Below the pieces are notes generated by a model, which had not been told where the DNA came from, ran no database searches, and was given only the letters and a program-made list of their open reading frames with translations. A stretch of 64,000 bases of DNA. It comes from Chitinophagales bacterium. Its GTDB lineage: Bacteria; Bacteroidota; Bacteroidia; Chitinophagales; Chitinophagaceae. Of the stretch, positions 42,572-51,217 are shown piece after piece. The position numbers and the translations under genes were made by a program. The first letter of the stretch is position 1, and every line of letters begins with the position of its first letter. Location of the stretch: the NCBI GenBank assembly GCA_020636495.1, contig JACJXQ010000009.1, forward strand, positions 124,001-188,000. The letters are read 5' to 3'.

Positions 42572-44341
42572 TTACAGCACTTCTTCTTTTTGTTTTTCTA
42601 CGGCCGTATACAGATCGTAGTAAGCACCTTTGGCGGCTATCAGTTCGTTGTGGTTGCCGCGCTCAAGCACTTTGCCTTTGTCCATTACCAATATCTCATC
42701 TGCTTTGCGGATGGTAGACAAGCGGTGGGCAATAACGATCGACGTACGTCCCTGTATCATCGTGTCTATCGCTTTTTGTATCAGTTGTTCGCTTTCGCTG
42801 TCAACAGAAGAGGTGGCTTCGTCGAGAATAAGAATAGAGGGTTCGTATAACAAGGCACGTGCAAAAGACAGTAGCTGCCGCTGCCCCTGCGATAGTGTAT
42901 TGCCCCGCTCCATGACATTGAAGTCGTAGTTACCGGGCAGCTTCATGATATGGTCGTGCATGCCCAGCATTTTGGTGACGCGTTTTACCTCGTCGAGCGA
43001 GATATTTTTATTGCGCAGGGTAATGTTCTCATATACCGTACCTGAGAACAGGAATACATCCTGCAATACGATACCTATGTGGCTACGCAGGTTGTGTACG
43101 TCGTATTCAGCAATATCGTGTCCGTCAATTTTTATGCTGCCACCGTTGATCTCGTACAGCCTGTTGAGGACACTGATTATGGAAGTTTTGCCCGCGCCCG
43201 TATGCCCTACTACGGCCATGGTCTTACCTTTCGGCAGGTGGAATGACACACCTTTAAGCACGGGTATATCAGGCTTGTAGCCAAAATGCACCTCATCAAA
43301 TACTACATCGCCTTCTATTTTATCAACCGTGTATGTGCCCTTGTTCAGGAGGTGTTCTTCGCTGTCCAGCACGGTGAACACACGCTCTGCCGCTACCATA
43401 CCCATTTGCAGCACGTTGAACTTATCGGCCAACATGCGCAGGGGGCGGAATAACAGGTTGAGATACATCACGAAGGCGATGATAACACCGGGGCTGGTCT
43501 CAAAATGCATCATACGCACAGCACCCCACCATACCAATAATGCGATGGCGATGGTCGCGATGATCTCTACAACGGGAAAGAAAACAGAATAAGCGAAAAT
43601 GGCTTTGATATTCGCACTACGGTGTTCTTTGTTAATGTCCCTGAACTTATCGAACTCCCGTGCCTCTGCTCCAAAGGCCTGCACAATGTACATGCCAACA
43701 ATATGCTCCTGAACAAATGCGTTGAGTGCAGCCACAGCATTGCGCACCCGCTGGAAAGATTTGTTCACCGCCTCTTTGAACACATAGGTCGCAATAATGA
43801 TGGCCGGGAAGGTGCTGAGGCATATCAGCGCCAGTTCCCAGTCGGTAGCCAGCATAACTATGATAATGGCAATGATGGTCAGCACATCGGCGATGATGGA
43901 AATAACACCTTGTCCGAAGACCTCGTTCACAGCTTCCAGGTCGTTGATAGAACGCGTGGTGAGCGTGCCTATGGGTGTACGGTCGTAATAGGCTATATCC
44001 TGGAAAAGTATCTTCTGGAATACCTTTTTACGCATATCGTTCACTACGGTCTGCCCCAGCCAGTTGATGAGGTACATGAACCAGAAGCGCAACAAGCTTT
44101 CGACCAGCAACAAACCCAGCTGGATAACGGTGAGCCATATCAAGCCTTCCAACAGGTGGTTGGCTATGTATTTGTCAACAGATAACTGTATGAGGTAAGG
44201 GCGTAGCGGCGCAGCTGCAGCCAGGATGACAGACAACAAAATTGACGTCACAAAGCTTCCTTTATAAGGTCTTGTAAACGACAGTATGCGCCTGAGCAAA
44301 GCCAGGTCGAATATCTTTTTTATGTCGTTGCCCTGTGCCAA
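42572..44341 (-). CDS. ABC transporter, fused permease and ATPase (MsbA/multidrug type)
   Basis: A 589-residue half-transporter acting as a homodimeric exporter of lipids or drugs. Six transmembrane segments lie in residues about 28-300, then the ATPase: Walker A GHTGAGKT at 379-386, signature LSQGQ at 483-487, Walker B ILILDEA at 503-509, and the H-loop VIAHRLST. Substrate is unknown; lipid A core export is one possibility given the family. It follows prfB with a 1-bp gap, so they are co-transcribed. Confidence 0.93.
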   Translation of the reverse strand: MAQGNDIKKIFDLALLRRILSFTRPYKGSFVTSILLSVILAAAAPLRPYLIQLSVDKYIANHLLEGLIWLTVIQLGLLLVESLLRFWFMYLINWLGQTVVNDMRKKVFQKILFQDIAYYDRTPIGTLTTRSINDLEAVNEVFGQGVISIIADVLTIIAIIIVMLATDWELALICLSTFPAIIIATYVFKEAVNKSFQRVRNAVAALNAFVQEHIVGMYIVQAFGAEAREFDKFRDINKEHRSANIKAIFAYSVFFPVVEIIATIAIALLVWWGAVRMMHFETSPGVIIAFVMYLNLLFRPLRMLADKFNVLQMGMVAAERVFTVLDSEEHLLNKGTYTVDKIEGDVVFDEVHFGYKPDIPVLKGVSFHLPKGKTMAVVGHTGAGKTSIISVLNRLYEINGGSIKIDGHDIAEYDVHNLRSHIGIVLQDVFLFSGTVYENITLRNKNISLDEVKRVTKMLGMHDHIMKLPGNYDFNVMERGNTLSQGQRQLLSFARALLYEPSILILDEATSSVDSESEQLIQKAIDTMIQGRTSIVIAHRLSTIRKADEILVMDKGKVLERGNHNELIAAKGAYYDLYTAVEKQKEEVL

Positions 44342-44342
44342 A

Positions 44343-45434
44343 TCAGTCCTGCTCCTCTTTTACCGTCATTAAATATGCCTTGATGAAACCATCTATCTCG
44401 CCATCCATTACAGGTTGTACGTTGCCTACCTCGTAGTCGGTACGGTGGTCTTTTATCATTTTATAGGGGTGGAACACGTAGGAACGTATCTGTGAGCCCC
44501 ACTCTATTTTCTTTTTGCTGGAATTAGCCTCATTCTTCAGTGCCTCGCGCCTGCGCAGTTCTTCTTCGTACAACTGGCTTTTCAGCATGGTAAGTGCTTT
44601 TTCCCTGTTCTCGCCCTGTGTACGCGATTGCTGGCATTCAACGATGATACCCGTAGGAATGTGTTTCAGGCGTACGGCAGTTTCTACCTTGTTCACGTTC
44701 TGGCCACCCTTACCACCTGAGCGGTAGAACTCCCATTCCAGGTCGGCGGGGTTAACAGCTATCTCAATACTATCGTCTACCAGCGGGTAAACAAATACAG
44801 ACGCAAAAGAGGTATGCCTGCGGGCATTGGAGTCGAAAGGCGAGATGCGCACCAGGCGGTGTACCCCGCTTTCGGCTTTCAGCAACCCGTAGGCAAACGC
44901 ACCATCAAATTCGATAGTGGCCTGTTTGATACCGGCAGCTTCACCATCCTGCAGGTCCAGTTCAGACACTTTCCAGCCCTGTTTTTCGCCATACATGCGA
45001 TACATACGCAGCAACATCTCCGCCCAATCCTGGCTTTCGGTGCCACCTGCACCACTGTTGATGACCATTACAGCCGGCATCTCGTCTTCCGGTTCATTAA
45101 GTGTGGAACGGAACTCCCCATCTTCCAGGTCGGCTATGGCCTTTTCGTAGGCTTCTTTTACTTCCTCTTCGGTAGCTTCATTGGCTTTCCAGAAATCGAA
45201 CAGAACGGCAAAATCCTCTACCGATGTATCTATCTTCTGGTACAGGTCTATCCAGAACTTGTTGACCTTTATTTCTTTGAGCACACCCGTGGCTCGTGCA
45301 TTGTCGTCCCAGAAGCCCGGCGACAAGGTCAGTTGCTTATCATTTTCGGTTTTGGCGATACGCTCATCTATACGTAAAAAACGGTGCAGGTGTTTCACCC
45401 GCCCGCGCATTTCTTTTATCTGTTCCTGCGTCAT
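44343..45434 (-). CDS. prfB: Peptide chain release factor 2 (no programmed frameshift)
   Basis: Recognises UGA and UAA and triggers peptide release. The 363-residue protein has the SPF tripeptide at 198-200 and the GGQ motif at 243-245 (SGGKGGQNVNKVETAV). In most bacteria prfB has an in-frame UGA and +1 frameshift around codon 25. Here the region (KHLHRFLRIDERI) is read straight through without a stop. ATG 45434 is chosen from RF2 similarity (MTQEQIKEM) and a -7 box 8 bp upstream; the frame stays open further upstream by chance. Confidence 0.95.
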   Translation of the reverse strand: MTQEQIKEMRGRVKHLHRFLRIDERIAKTENDKQLTLSPGFWDDNARATGVLKEIKVNKFWIDLYQKIDTSVEDFAVLFDFWKANEATEEEVKEAYEKAIADLEDGEFRSTLNEPEDEMPAVMVINSGAGGTESQDWAEMLLRMYRMYGEKQGWKVSELDLQDGEAAGIKQATIEFDGAFAYGLLKAESGVHRLVRISPFDSNARRHTSFASVFVYPLVDDSIEIAVNPADLEWEFYRSGGKGGQNVNKVETAVRLKHIPTGIIVECQQSRTQGENREKALTMLKSQLYEEELRRREALKNEANSSKKKIEWGSQIRSYVFHPYKMIKDHRTDYEVGNVQPVMDGEIDGFIKAYLMTVKEEQD

Positions 45435-45442
45435 ATGCGGTG

Positions 45443-45450
45443 CAAAGGTA
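45443..45450 (-). promoter_or_regulatory. -7 promoter element of prfB
   Basis: TACCTTTG on the minus strand, 8 bases upstream of the prfB ATG, the same sequence and spacing as for dut. Confidence 0.6.
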
Positions 45451-45709
45451 CGGGGAAAGCCGTATAGTTTTAGGATGGCAATTAACAGTTTGCAGGAGCG
45501 GTTGTGCGTTGTTGTTAACAACTCTGTGTAGCTATTGCTATATTTTATTGAGTAATACGGGAAATTGTTAAGTAACCGACCCAAACCTTTTAACCGAAAG
45601 CTAATATATATACAATACAAACAATTGATTGTCATTATATTACATGCATAATTGTTAAGTTTTGTTAAGTAAGACCGGAAGTCTTTCTTACTTAACAATC
45701 CATAAAAAA

Positions 45710-45728
45710 GCCCCTCATATAGAGGGGC
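45710..45728 (-). terminator. Orphan rho-independent terminator upstream of prfB
   Basis: On the minus strand GCCCCTC, loop TATAT, GAGGGGC, followed by TTTTTT. It faces away from the plus-strand gene at 46028, and no conventional minus-strand gene precedes it; only a 21-codon frame does. Confidence 0.8.
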
Positions 45729-45771
45729 GCCTGAATATCTGTAATCAGAAAGATGTCGATACATATTATTG

Positions 45772-45837
45772 TTAGCTATCATGGTTTGTCATTGGCAAAC
45801 GGATGGTGATGGCAATAATCTCAGAATGGCGAGACAT
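45772..45837 (-). CDS. Candidate 21-residue leader peptide
   Basis: A 21-codon frame (MSRHSEIIAITIRLPMTNHD plus S) lying between an exact TAnnTTTG box (45862-45869) and a rho-independent terminator (45710-45728). The Ile/Thr-rich core IIAITI and the layout resemble an amino-acid attenuator such as thr or ilv leaders. However, the next gene downstream, prfB, is 270 bp past the terminator and is not an amino-acid gene. There is no ribosome-binding site. Coding is a guess; the transcription unit itself is better supported. Confidence 0.4.
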   Translation of the reverse strand: MSRHSEIIAITIRLPMTNHDS

Positions 45838-45861
45838 GCGCAAGCACGAATTTATTTACAA

Positions 45862-45869
45862 CAAATGTA
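45862..45869 (-). promoter_or_regulatory. -7 element of the short minus-strand unit
   Basis: TACATTTG on the minus strand, an exact TAnnTTTG match, 24 bases upstream of the leader ATG. Together with the terminator it defines a transcript of about 150 nt. Confidence 0.5.
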
Positions 45870-45972
45870 CTATAATTAATTGATAAAATAAAATTTAAAA
45901 TTCAGCATGGGGTCTCGTTCAGAAGTCCCGGGTGGAAAGGATGGTCTTTTAGTAAGTGATAAAAGGGTGACA

Positions 45973-45980
45973 TACTTTTG
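45973..45980 (+). promoter_or_regulatory. -7 promoter element of the beta-helix T9SS gene
   Basis: TACTTTTG, an exact TAnnTTTG match, 47 bases before the GTG start at 46028. Confidence 0.45.
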
Positions 45981-46027
45981 GGTGAGCATAGCCGCAAGAC
46001 GTGTACGTTATTTCGTAACTTGAGTAT

Positions 46028-47809
46028 GTGAAAACTATTTTTCCTATCATAGTCATTTATTTATCAGGGCTTGCCGCAATTCATTGCCGTGCCCAGACAA
46101 TACCTTACAACAGACTGACCAACTGGGCCAATGCAGGGCTTGCTGATACTGTACCTGACTTCAGTAACAAGGTAAATATTATGAACTACGGGGCTTATGC
46201 AAATGGAATGATACCTGACGATACAGCATTGGCAAGGGCAATCGCGGCACTTAACAACCAACCCGGCACCGTCATTATTCCCGCCGGCACTTACCTGTTC
46301 AGGCAGCCTGTGAACCTGGAACGCGACAGCATTGTTATCAGGGGAGAAGGCAGTGCTACCCGCTTATTGTTTAACCTGTCATGGCCATTGAATAATATGT
46401 TCAACATAAGGGGGACTATAGAGCCTGACACCTTAAAAGTGCAACACTCTATTACTAAAAATGACCGCTCGATAGTTCTGTCGAGTGTAACGGGATTACA
46501 TGACGGCGACTACCTCTATTTATTCTGTAATGACAGTGATCTGGTTACTTCACCATGGGCCTATACCACTTCAGGTCAAATACTTAGGATAGAAAAAATA
46601 AATGGCGACACTGTTTACGTGGAGACTCCTCCGAGGCGCAGTTATAAGATCAGCTCGGGTATATATATACTAAAAATGAAGCCGGTAAGACACGTTGGAT
46701 TGGAATGCATGTATATAGAGCGAACTGACTCTACCAATGCACGAACCAATAATATAGATCTTTTTGCAGCGGCCGACTGTTGGATATCCGGCATTGAAAG
46801 CAATATGACCAACTACTCTCATGTAGCAATCAATTACTCAACTCATGTACTCGTACGTGGTTGCTATTTTCATCATGCGCATTCTTATGGAGATAAAAGT
46901 GAAGCATATGGAGCAAACCTTGAATTTACCAGTGGGGACTGCCTGGTAGAAAACAACATATTTGAACATCTGCGCCATTCTATGGTAGTACAGGCAGGCG
47001 CCAATGGAAATGTTATATCCTATAATTACTCGCTGGATCCATATTGGACACAGCCTCCTTCTCCTGCTGATGCAGCCGGTGATATTGTCTGTCATGGGGA
47101 CTATCCCTACCTTAATTTATTTGAAGGCAACGTAGCACAAAATATCATTGTTGATGACTCTCATGGTATCAATGGCCCATTCAATACATTTTTCAGGAAC
47201 AAGGCTGAGCTCTATGGCATTTCAACGTTACCCGGTGCTGCAGACAGTACTAACTATACCGGGAATGAAGTAACAGGAACAACAGGCAACTATTCACTTT
47301 CAGGCAAGGGATATTTTGAGTATGGAAATAATCTTAATGGTACAATTATGCCTGTGGGCACGTCTGCACTTCCTGAACTATCATTATACATGTCAGGTCC
47401 GCCCGGATATTGGGAAGGCAATATCAGCTATCCCGGCATCGGCACACCATATGCATATAACAAAGGTAATAACCCGGCATACAGGCGCTACACAAGTCAG
47501 TCGAGAACGGACTGTACCCGCAACCCACATTATATCACAGTCCAACAACCCTTACAGGCAGACGATGAAATAGCAGCATACCCCAATCCTTTTAAGGATG
47601 TTATTATTCTGAGATCAGCCACGGGTAAGCGATCCTGTTTTTACCAGCTATATAGTATGACAGGTATGTGCGTGCTTGCGGGTGATGCTCCAGGGGACCA
47701 AACTATAATTAATACGGCATCTTTACCTGAAGGCATATACCTGCTCATCATCCGTGATCAAAAGGGAATAATAATCTCGAAAAGGAACATGATCAAAACC
47801 GGCAGATGA
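46028..47809 (+). CDS. Secreted right-handed beta-helix (pectate lyase 3-like) protein with T9SS sorting tail
   Basis: A 593-residue protein starting at GTG; no in-frame ATG precedes the signal peptide (cleavage near HCRAQ). Residues about 48-400 form a beta-helix opening with VNIMNYGAYANGMIPDDTAL and VIIPAGTYLFRQPV, characteristic of pectate-lyase-superfamily/GH55-like helices. The catalytic site cannot be read from sequence. The C-terminal 80 residues (EIAAYPNPFKDVIILRS, SLPEGIYLLIIRD, ending in a basic tail KRNMIKTGR) are a T9SS sorting domain. It could act on or bind polysaccharide. Confidence 0.84.
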   Translation: MKTIFPIIVIYLSGLAAIHCRAQTIPYNRLTNWANAGLADTVPDFSNKVNIMNYGAYANGMIPDDTALARAIAALNNQPGTVIIPAGTYLFRQPVNLERDSIVIRGEGSATRLLFNLSWPLNNMFNIRGTIEPDTLKVQHSITKNDRSIVLSSVTGLHDGDYLYLFCNDSDLVTSPWAYTTSGQILRIEKINGDTVYVETPPRRSYKISSGIYILKMKPVRHVGLECMYIERTDSTNARTNNIDLFAAADCWISGIESNMTNYSHVAINYSTHVLVRGCYFHHAHSYGDKSEAYGANLEFTSGDCLVENNIFEHLRHSMVVQAGANGNVISYNYSLDPYWTQPPSPADAAGDIVCHGDYPYLNLFEGNVAQNIIVDDSHGINGPFNTFFRNKAELYGISTLPGAADSTNYTGNEVTGTTGNYSLSGKGYFEYGNNLNGTIMPVGTSALPELSLYMSGPPGYWEGNISYPGIGTPYAYNKGNNPAYRRYTSQSRTDCTRNPHYITVQQPLQADDEIAAYPNPFKDVIILRSATGKRSCFYQLYSMTGMCVLAGDAPGDQTIINTASLPEGIYLLIIRDQKGIIISKRNMIKTGR

Positions 47810-47882
47810 CACAATAATGACACAGCAAAACATTCACATTTGTATATTTACAATACTATTATAAACAACCAAATGCCCGTTT

Positions 47883-49535
47883 ATGAAACTACGCTACTTT
47901 CTACTTCCGGTTTTACTGTTATGTAATATTTCGAGCAGCTATGCAACCTCTTATTTCAGAAATTTTGTGGTTGGTAATTTCTATTTTGGTGCTGATAGCT
48001 GTGGCACACGTATCAACTGCGCTATCACAGTTGAAAATAATAAGATCGTATTTGCAGGGCACTCAAATTGTAATAACCAGGGCAACATACCAGCGGCTGC
48101 TACCCAGCAAAAAGGCAGCAATATCATAGTTGGCAAGCTGGACAACCAGTACAACATTATCTGGATGAAAGTGTTTGGCGGTGATGACAGCCTGACCGAA
48201 CAGGCAAAGGCCATCTGTGCCACGAAAGATGGAGGATATGCTATCGTATCCACCACGAGTTCTACAAACGGGAGCATCACATCCTATTTTGGAGCCGATG
48301 ATATCTGGTTGATAAAACTTGACTCGGGCGGCAATAAGATTTTTCAAAGAAATATTGGCAGCACAGGTGACGACAGAGCTATCTCCATTACAGAGACAGC
48401 AACAGGAGATCTGCTGATATTAGGTGCCAGTAACGGTTCTGATGGCGATATTTCATCGCACTACGGAGGTACCAATACTAATGACTGGATACTCATAAAG
48501 GCAGACTCTGCAGGCGTGTTGAAATGGGTAAAAACGATAGGAGGAACCGGTGATGAGGGAACTGAAGGCAGCGTACTGGCTGCTGATACGAACTACTATA
48601 TCATTTCCGGCTCCAACTCAACAGACTATGACTGCAACGATACCTCGTGGTTTGATACAGCACAGACCGGATATAACTATCACCTGCTGAAACTGGACTC
48701 CGCAGGAGCAGTAACATGGGACCGGAGTTACGGCGGTAGCGATACAGACAAAGCAGTGGCAGCTATCTTTACCAAATCAGGCAACATCATGATAACAGGT
48801 TATACAAAATCTGTGGACTCGATGATACATGATAATAAATATGCTTTCAAAACCGGATGGCTTGTTCACGTCAAACCAAACGGTGATACTATCTATACAA
48901 GATCCACCAATCAATTTCAGAATAACAGCTATGGTACGGGCTCTGCCCTATGTAATGAAAATACTAATACACATATTACCGGCCCTCCCGACGTTGCCAT
49001 ACTATGTGAAGGCGGTAACAGGACAACAGCACAAAATATCAACATATCCTATATAGATGGCTGGTGGTATGACCATTCATATACAGCAAAAGAAACAGGA
49101 ACTAAAAACGAAGATTGGGCGGGCGCCATTGTTAGCGTTGGAGACAGAATGTATGCTATTGCCGGCAGTTCTATAAAAACAGATACATCCTCAATGGCAG
49201 ATAGCAGGTTGCTGAATACAGGAGACACCGGGGTGATCTACATTATCAATTACGGGTGGTACGGCGCAGTACAAGATATCAACAATAACAAAACAGAACT
49301 TACCGCTTACCCTAATCCTGCAGACGATATGGTATATATACAACTACCTGCCAATGCCCCGGAAGGAGCAATGATGGTTGTAAACAGCATGGGACAAGAG
49401 ATATACAAATCAAAGACGCTCAGGAACAGCACGGAACAAAAAATAGATGTCTCCTCCTGGGCTGCTGGTTGGTATTATGTGCTCTTTAGTGCATCCGACG
49501 GGCAACAGGCCATATCCAGGTTTGTAGTACAGTAA
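47883..49535 (+). CDS. Secreted repeat (beta-propeller-like) protein with T9SS sorting tail
   Basis: A 550-residue exported protein (signal cleavage near SYAT). It contains repeats of about 55-60 residues with the pattern W-x-[KR]-x-[FIY]-GG-x-x-x-[DE]...DGGY-x-[IV]...DIW-[LI]-[IV]-K-x-D-x-x-G (for example WMKVFGGDDSLTEQAKAI, DDIWLIKLDSGGNKIF, WVKTIGGTGDEG). These fit a beta-propeller-like fold seen in many Bacteroidota T9SS cargo proteins. The tail ELTAYPNPADDMVYIQL to the end is the sorting domain. It follows the beta-helix gene by 73 bp. A CACATTTG near-consensus box at 47835-47842 may give it a separate promoter. Confidence 0.83.
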   Translation: MKLRYFLLPVLLLCNISSSYATSYFRNFVVGNFYFGADSCGTRINCAITVENNKIVFAGHSNCNNQGNIPAAATQQKGSNIIVGKLDNQYNIIWMKVFGGDDSLTEQAKAICATKDGGYAIVSTTSSTNGSITSYFGADDIWLIKLDSGGNKIFQRNIGSTGDDRAISITETATGDLLILGASNGSDGDISSHYGGTNTNDWILIKADSAGVLKWVKTIGGTGDEGTEGSVLAADTNYYIISGSNSTDYDCNDTSWFDTAQTGYNYHLLKLDSAGAVTWDRSYGGSDTDKAVAAIFTKSGNIMITGYTKSVDSMIHDNKYAFKTGWLVHVKPNGDTIYTRSTNQFQNNSYGTGSALCNENTNTHITGPPDVAILCEGGNRTTAQNINISYIDGWWYDHSYTAKETGTKNEDWAGAIVSVGDRMYAIAGSSIKTDTSSMADSRLLNTGDTGVIYIINYGWYGAVQDINNNKTELTAYPNPADDMVYIQLPANAPEGAMMVVNSMGQEIYKSKTLRNSTEQKIDVSSWAAGWYYVLFSASDGQQAISRFVVQ

Positions 49536-49620
49536 CAAAAAACTTCCATAAACAAGAAAAGGCTGGCAAAACCATGTTTTACCAACCTATATAAGTTGTT
49601 CTTATTTGAGATAAACCTTA

Positions 49621-49764
49621 TTAAGGCATGCCTACACTGCTCTCCAGGTGGTTGGGGCAACCATACTTGTTGGTTGACGCACATGAAGAAGCCATCATCA
49701 CAGTTAATGTCAGCAGGGCTACTATTGGAGCCACGCGACGTAGAATTGTATATTTTTTCATCAT
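49621..49764 (-). CDS. Very small lipoprotein (47 aa)
   Basis: A short frame on the minus strand starting MMKKYTILRRVAPIVALL, with a lipobox MASSC at residues 25-29 and a mature part of only 19 residues (CASTNKYGCPNHLESSVGM). The NKYGCPNHL core matches a class of tiny Bacteroidota lipoproteins with a K-Y-G-C-P motif that I recall; their function is unknown. ATG 49761 is an alternative start. It explains an otherwise empty 302-bp gap between a T9SS gene and mpl. Confidence 0.7.
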   Translation of the reverse strand: MMKKYTILRRVAPIVALLTLTVMMASSCASTNKYGCPNHLESSVGMP

Positions 49765-49799
49765 ATTTTATTACTTATTTAAAAAACTAAAACGTCCCT

Positions 49800-49807
49800 T
49801 ACATTTG
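49800..49807 (+). promoter_or_regulatory. -7 promoter element of mpl
   Basis: TACATTTG, an exact TAnnTTTG match, 30 bases before the mpl ATG at 49838. Confidence 0.55.
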
Positions 49808-49837
49808 TACTAAGATAGTAAAGATAGTAAAAAATCA

Positions 49838-51208
49838 ATGAAGCATATACATTTTATAGCTATAGGAGGTGCTGTAATGCACCAACTGGCACTGGCACTG
49901 CACAGGCAGGGCAACAAGGTAACGGGTAGTGATGATGAAATCAATGACCCTGCACGCTCAAACCTAGCAGCAGCAGGCATTTTGCCCGAAAAACAAGGCT
50001 GGCACCCTGAGCTTATCACGCCGGAAATTGACGCTATAGTACTGGGTATGCACGCCAAAGCAGACAACCCTGAACTGCTTGCGGCACAGAATTTTAACAT
50101 TCCTATATATTCTTTTCCGGAATATATTTATGAAGTAGCTAAAGAAAAGACACGTATTGTGATAGCGGGCAGCCATGGCAAAACCACTATTACATCGATG
50201 ATCATGCATATACTACGCCACCAGGACCTTGATTTTGACTACCTGGTAGGTGCCAAAGTGGAGGGTTTCGATCAATCAGTAAAACTGAGTGACGCACCTG
50301 TTATCATACTGGAAGGAGATGAATACCCGGCATCGGTAATAGAGAAAAAACCCAAGATATTCTTTTATCACCCACACATAACCGTATTGAGCGGCATAGC
50401 GTGGGACCATATCAATGTATTTCCTACCTATGAAATATATCTTGACCAGTTCAGGCAATACCTGCACGACTGCGACAAGGGCATCCCCTTGTTCTACAAT
50501 GCAGAGGATGAGGAAGTGAAAAAGGTCGTAGCCTCATCTGCCGGCCACCTGAAAGCAGTACCCTATAGTATGCCTGCTTTCCATTATGAAGATGGCGTAG
50601 CCGTGCTGGATACTAAAATAGGCCCGGTAGAAGTTTCTGTTTTTGGCAGGCACAACCTGCTGAACATGCAGGCTGCCATAGCCGTATGCCAGGAGCTGGG
50701 CATCAGCCGTGAAGATTGTTATGAGGCCATTACAGACTTTACAGGCGCTGCACGCAGGCTGGAAAAAATAATAGAGACTGATAACCTGGTAGCATACAGG
50801 GACTTTGCGCACGCACCATCTAAACTGCAAGCCACACTGGAAGCAACGAGGGAAGCTTATCCCAATCATCAACTGATAGCCTGTTTTGAGCTGCACACCT
50901 ACAGCAGCCTGAGTGCTAAATTCCTGGAAGAATATGCAGGAAGTATGAAAGGTGCAGACGATGCTATCGTGTATTTCAGCCACCATGCATTGCAGCTGAA
51001 GGGCTTGCCACCACTGACCAAAGAAGATGTGACACAACATTTTAAGACAGATGGGTTAGTGGCCATAGATAATAAAGAAGAACTTGCAGGAACGGTGGCT
51101 ACACTGCTGAACAAAGCTGAAAAACCTGTGTGCCTGCTGCTGATGAGCTCCGGTACATTCGACGGAATTGACTGGAATAATGTATGTTCGCACAAAGAAT
51201 TGAATTAA
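49838..51208 (+). CDS. mpl: UDP-N-acetylmuramate:L-Ala-gamma-D-Glu-meso-DAP ligase
   Basis: Mur-ligase family enzyme that reattaches recycled murein tripeptide to UDP-MurNAc. The 456-residue length and the sequence IAIGGAVMHQLALAL, GSDDEI, LGMHAKADNPELL are of the Mpl branch rather than MurC. The ATP loop GSHGKTT is at 111-117, with EGDEYPAS, HNLLNMQAAI and ARRLEKI following. Implies DAP-type peptidoglycan and recycling, in line with dapF in this window. A 9-bp gap separates it from the exonuclease gene, so the two are an operon. Confidence 0.93.
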   Translation: MKHIHFIAIGGAVMHQLALALHRQGNKVTGSDDEINDPARSNLAAAGILPEKQGWHPELITPEIDAIVLGMHAKADNPELLAAQNFNIPIYSFPEYIYEVAKEKTRIVIAGSHGKTTITSMIMHILRHQDLDFDYLVGAKVEGFDQSVKLSDAPVIILEGDEYPASVIEKKPKIFFYHPHITVLSGIAWDHINVFPTYEIYLDQFRQYLHDCDKGIPLFYNAEDEEVKKVVASSAGHLKAVPYSMPAFHYEDGVAVLDTKIGPVEVSVFGRHNLLNMQAAIAVCQELGISREDCYEAITDFTGAARRLEKIIETDNLVAYRDFAHAPSKLQATLEATREAYPNHQLIACFELHTYSSLSAKFLEEYAGSMKGADDAIVYFSHHALQLKGLPPLTKEDVTQHFKTDGLVAIDNKEELAGTVATLLNKAEKPVCLLLMSSGTFDGIDWNNVCSHKELN

Positions 51209-51217
51209 ATAGTACTC

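Larger units (their letters stand above)
45435..46027. other. 593-bp intergenic region with repeated motif and a short minus-strand unit
   Basis: It holds the prfB promoter, three full copies of TTGTTAAGTAA (45565-45575, 45662-45672 and, inverted, 45688-45698), and a partial copy at 45652-45660. It also holds the attenuator-like unit described separately (45703-45869 minus) and a TACTTTTG box for the following plus-strand gene. The inverted pair 45662-45674/45686-45698 forms a 13-bp stem with an 11-base loop. Confidence 0.55.

Noticed and set aside
43622..44185. 187-codon plus-strand frame
   Set aside because: Antisense to the ABC transporter; composition (Gln/His-rich) is the mirror of the real gene.
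45435..45782. 116-residue N-terminal extension of prfB
   Set aside because: No similarity to RF2, crosses the -7 box and a terminator; chance open frame.
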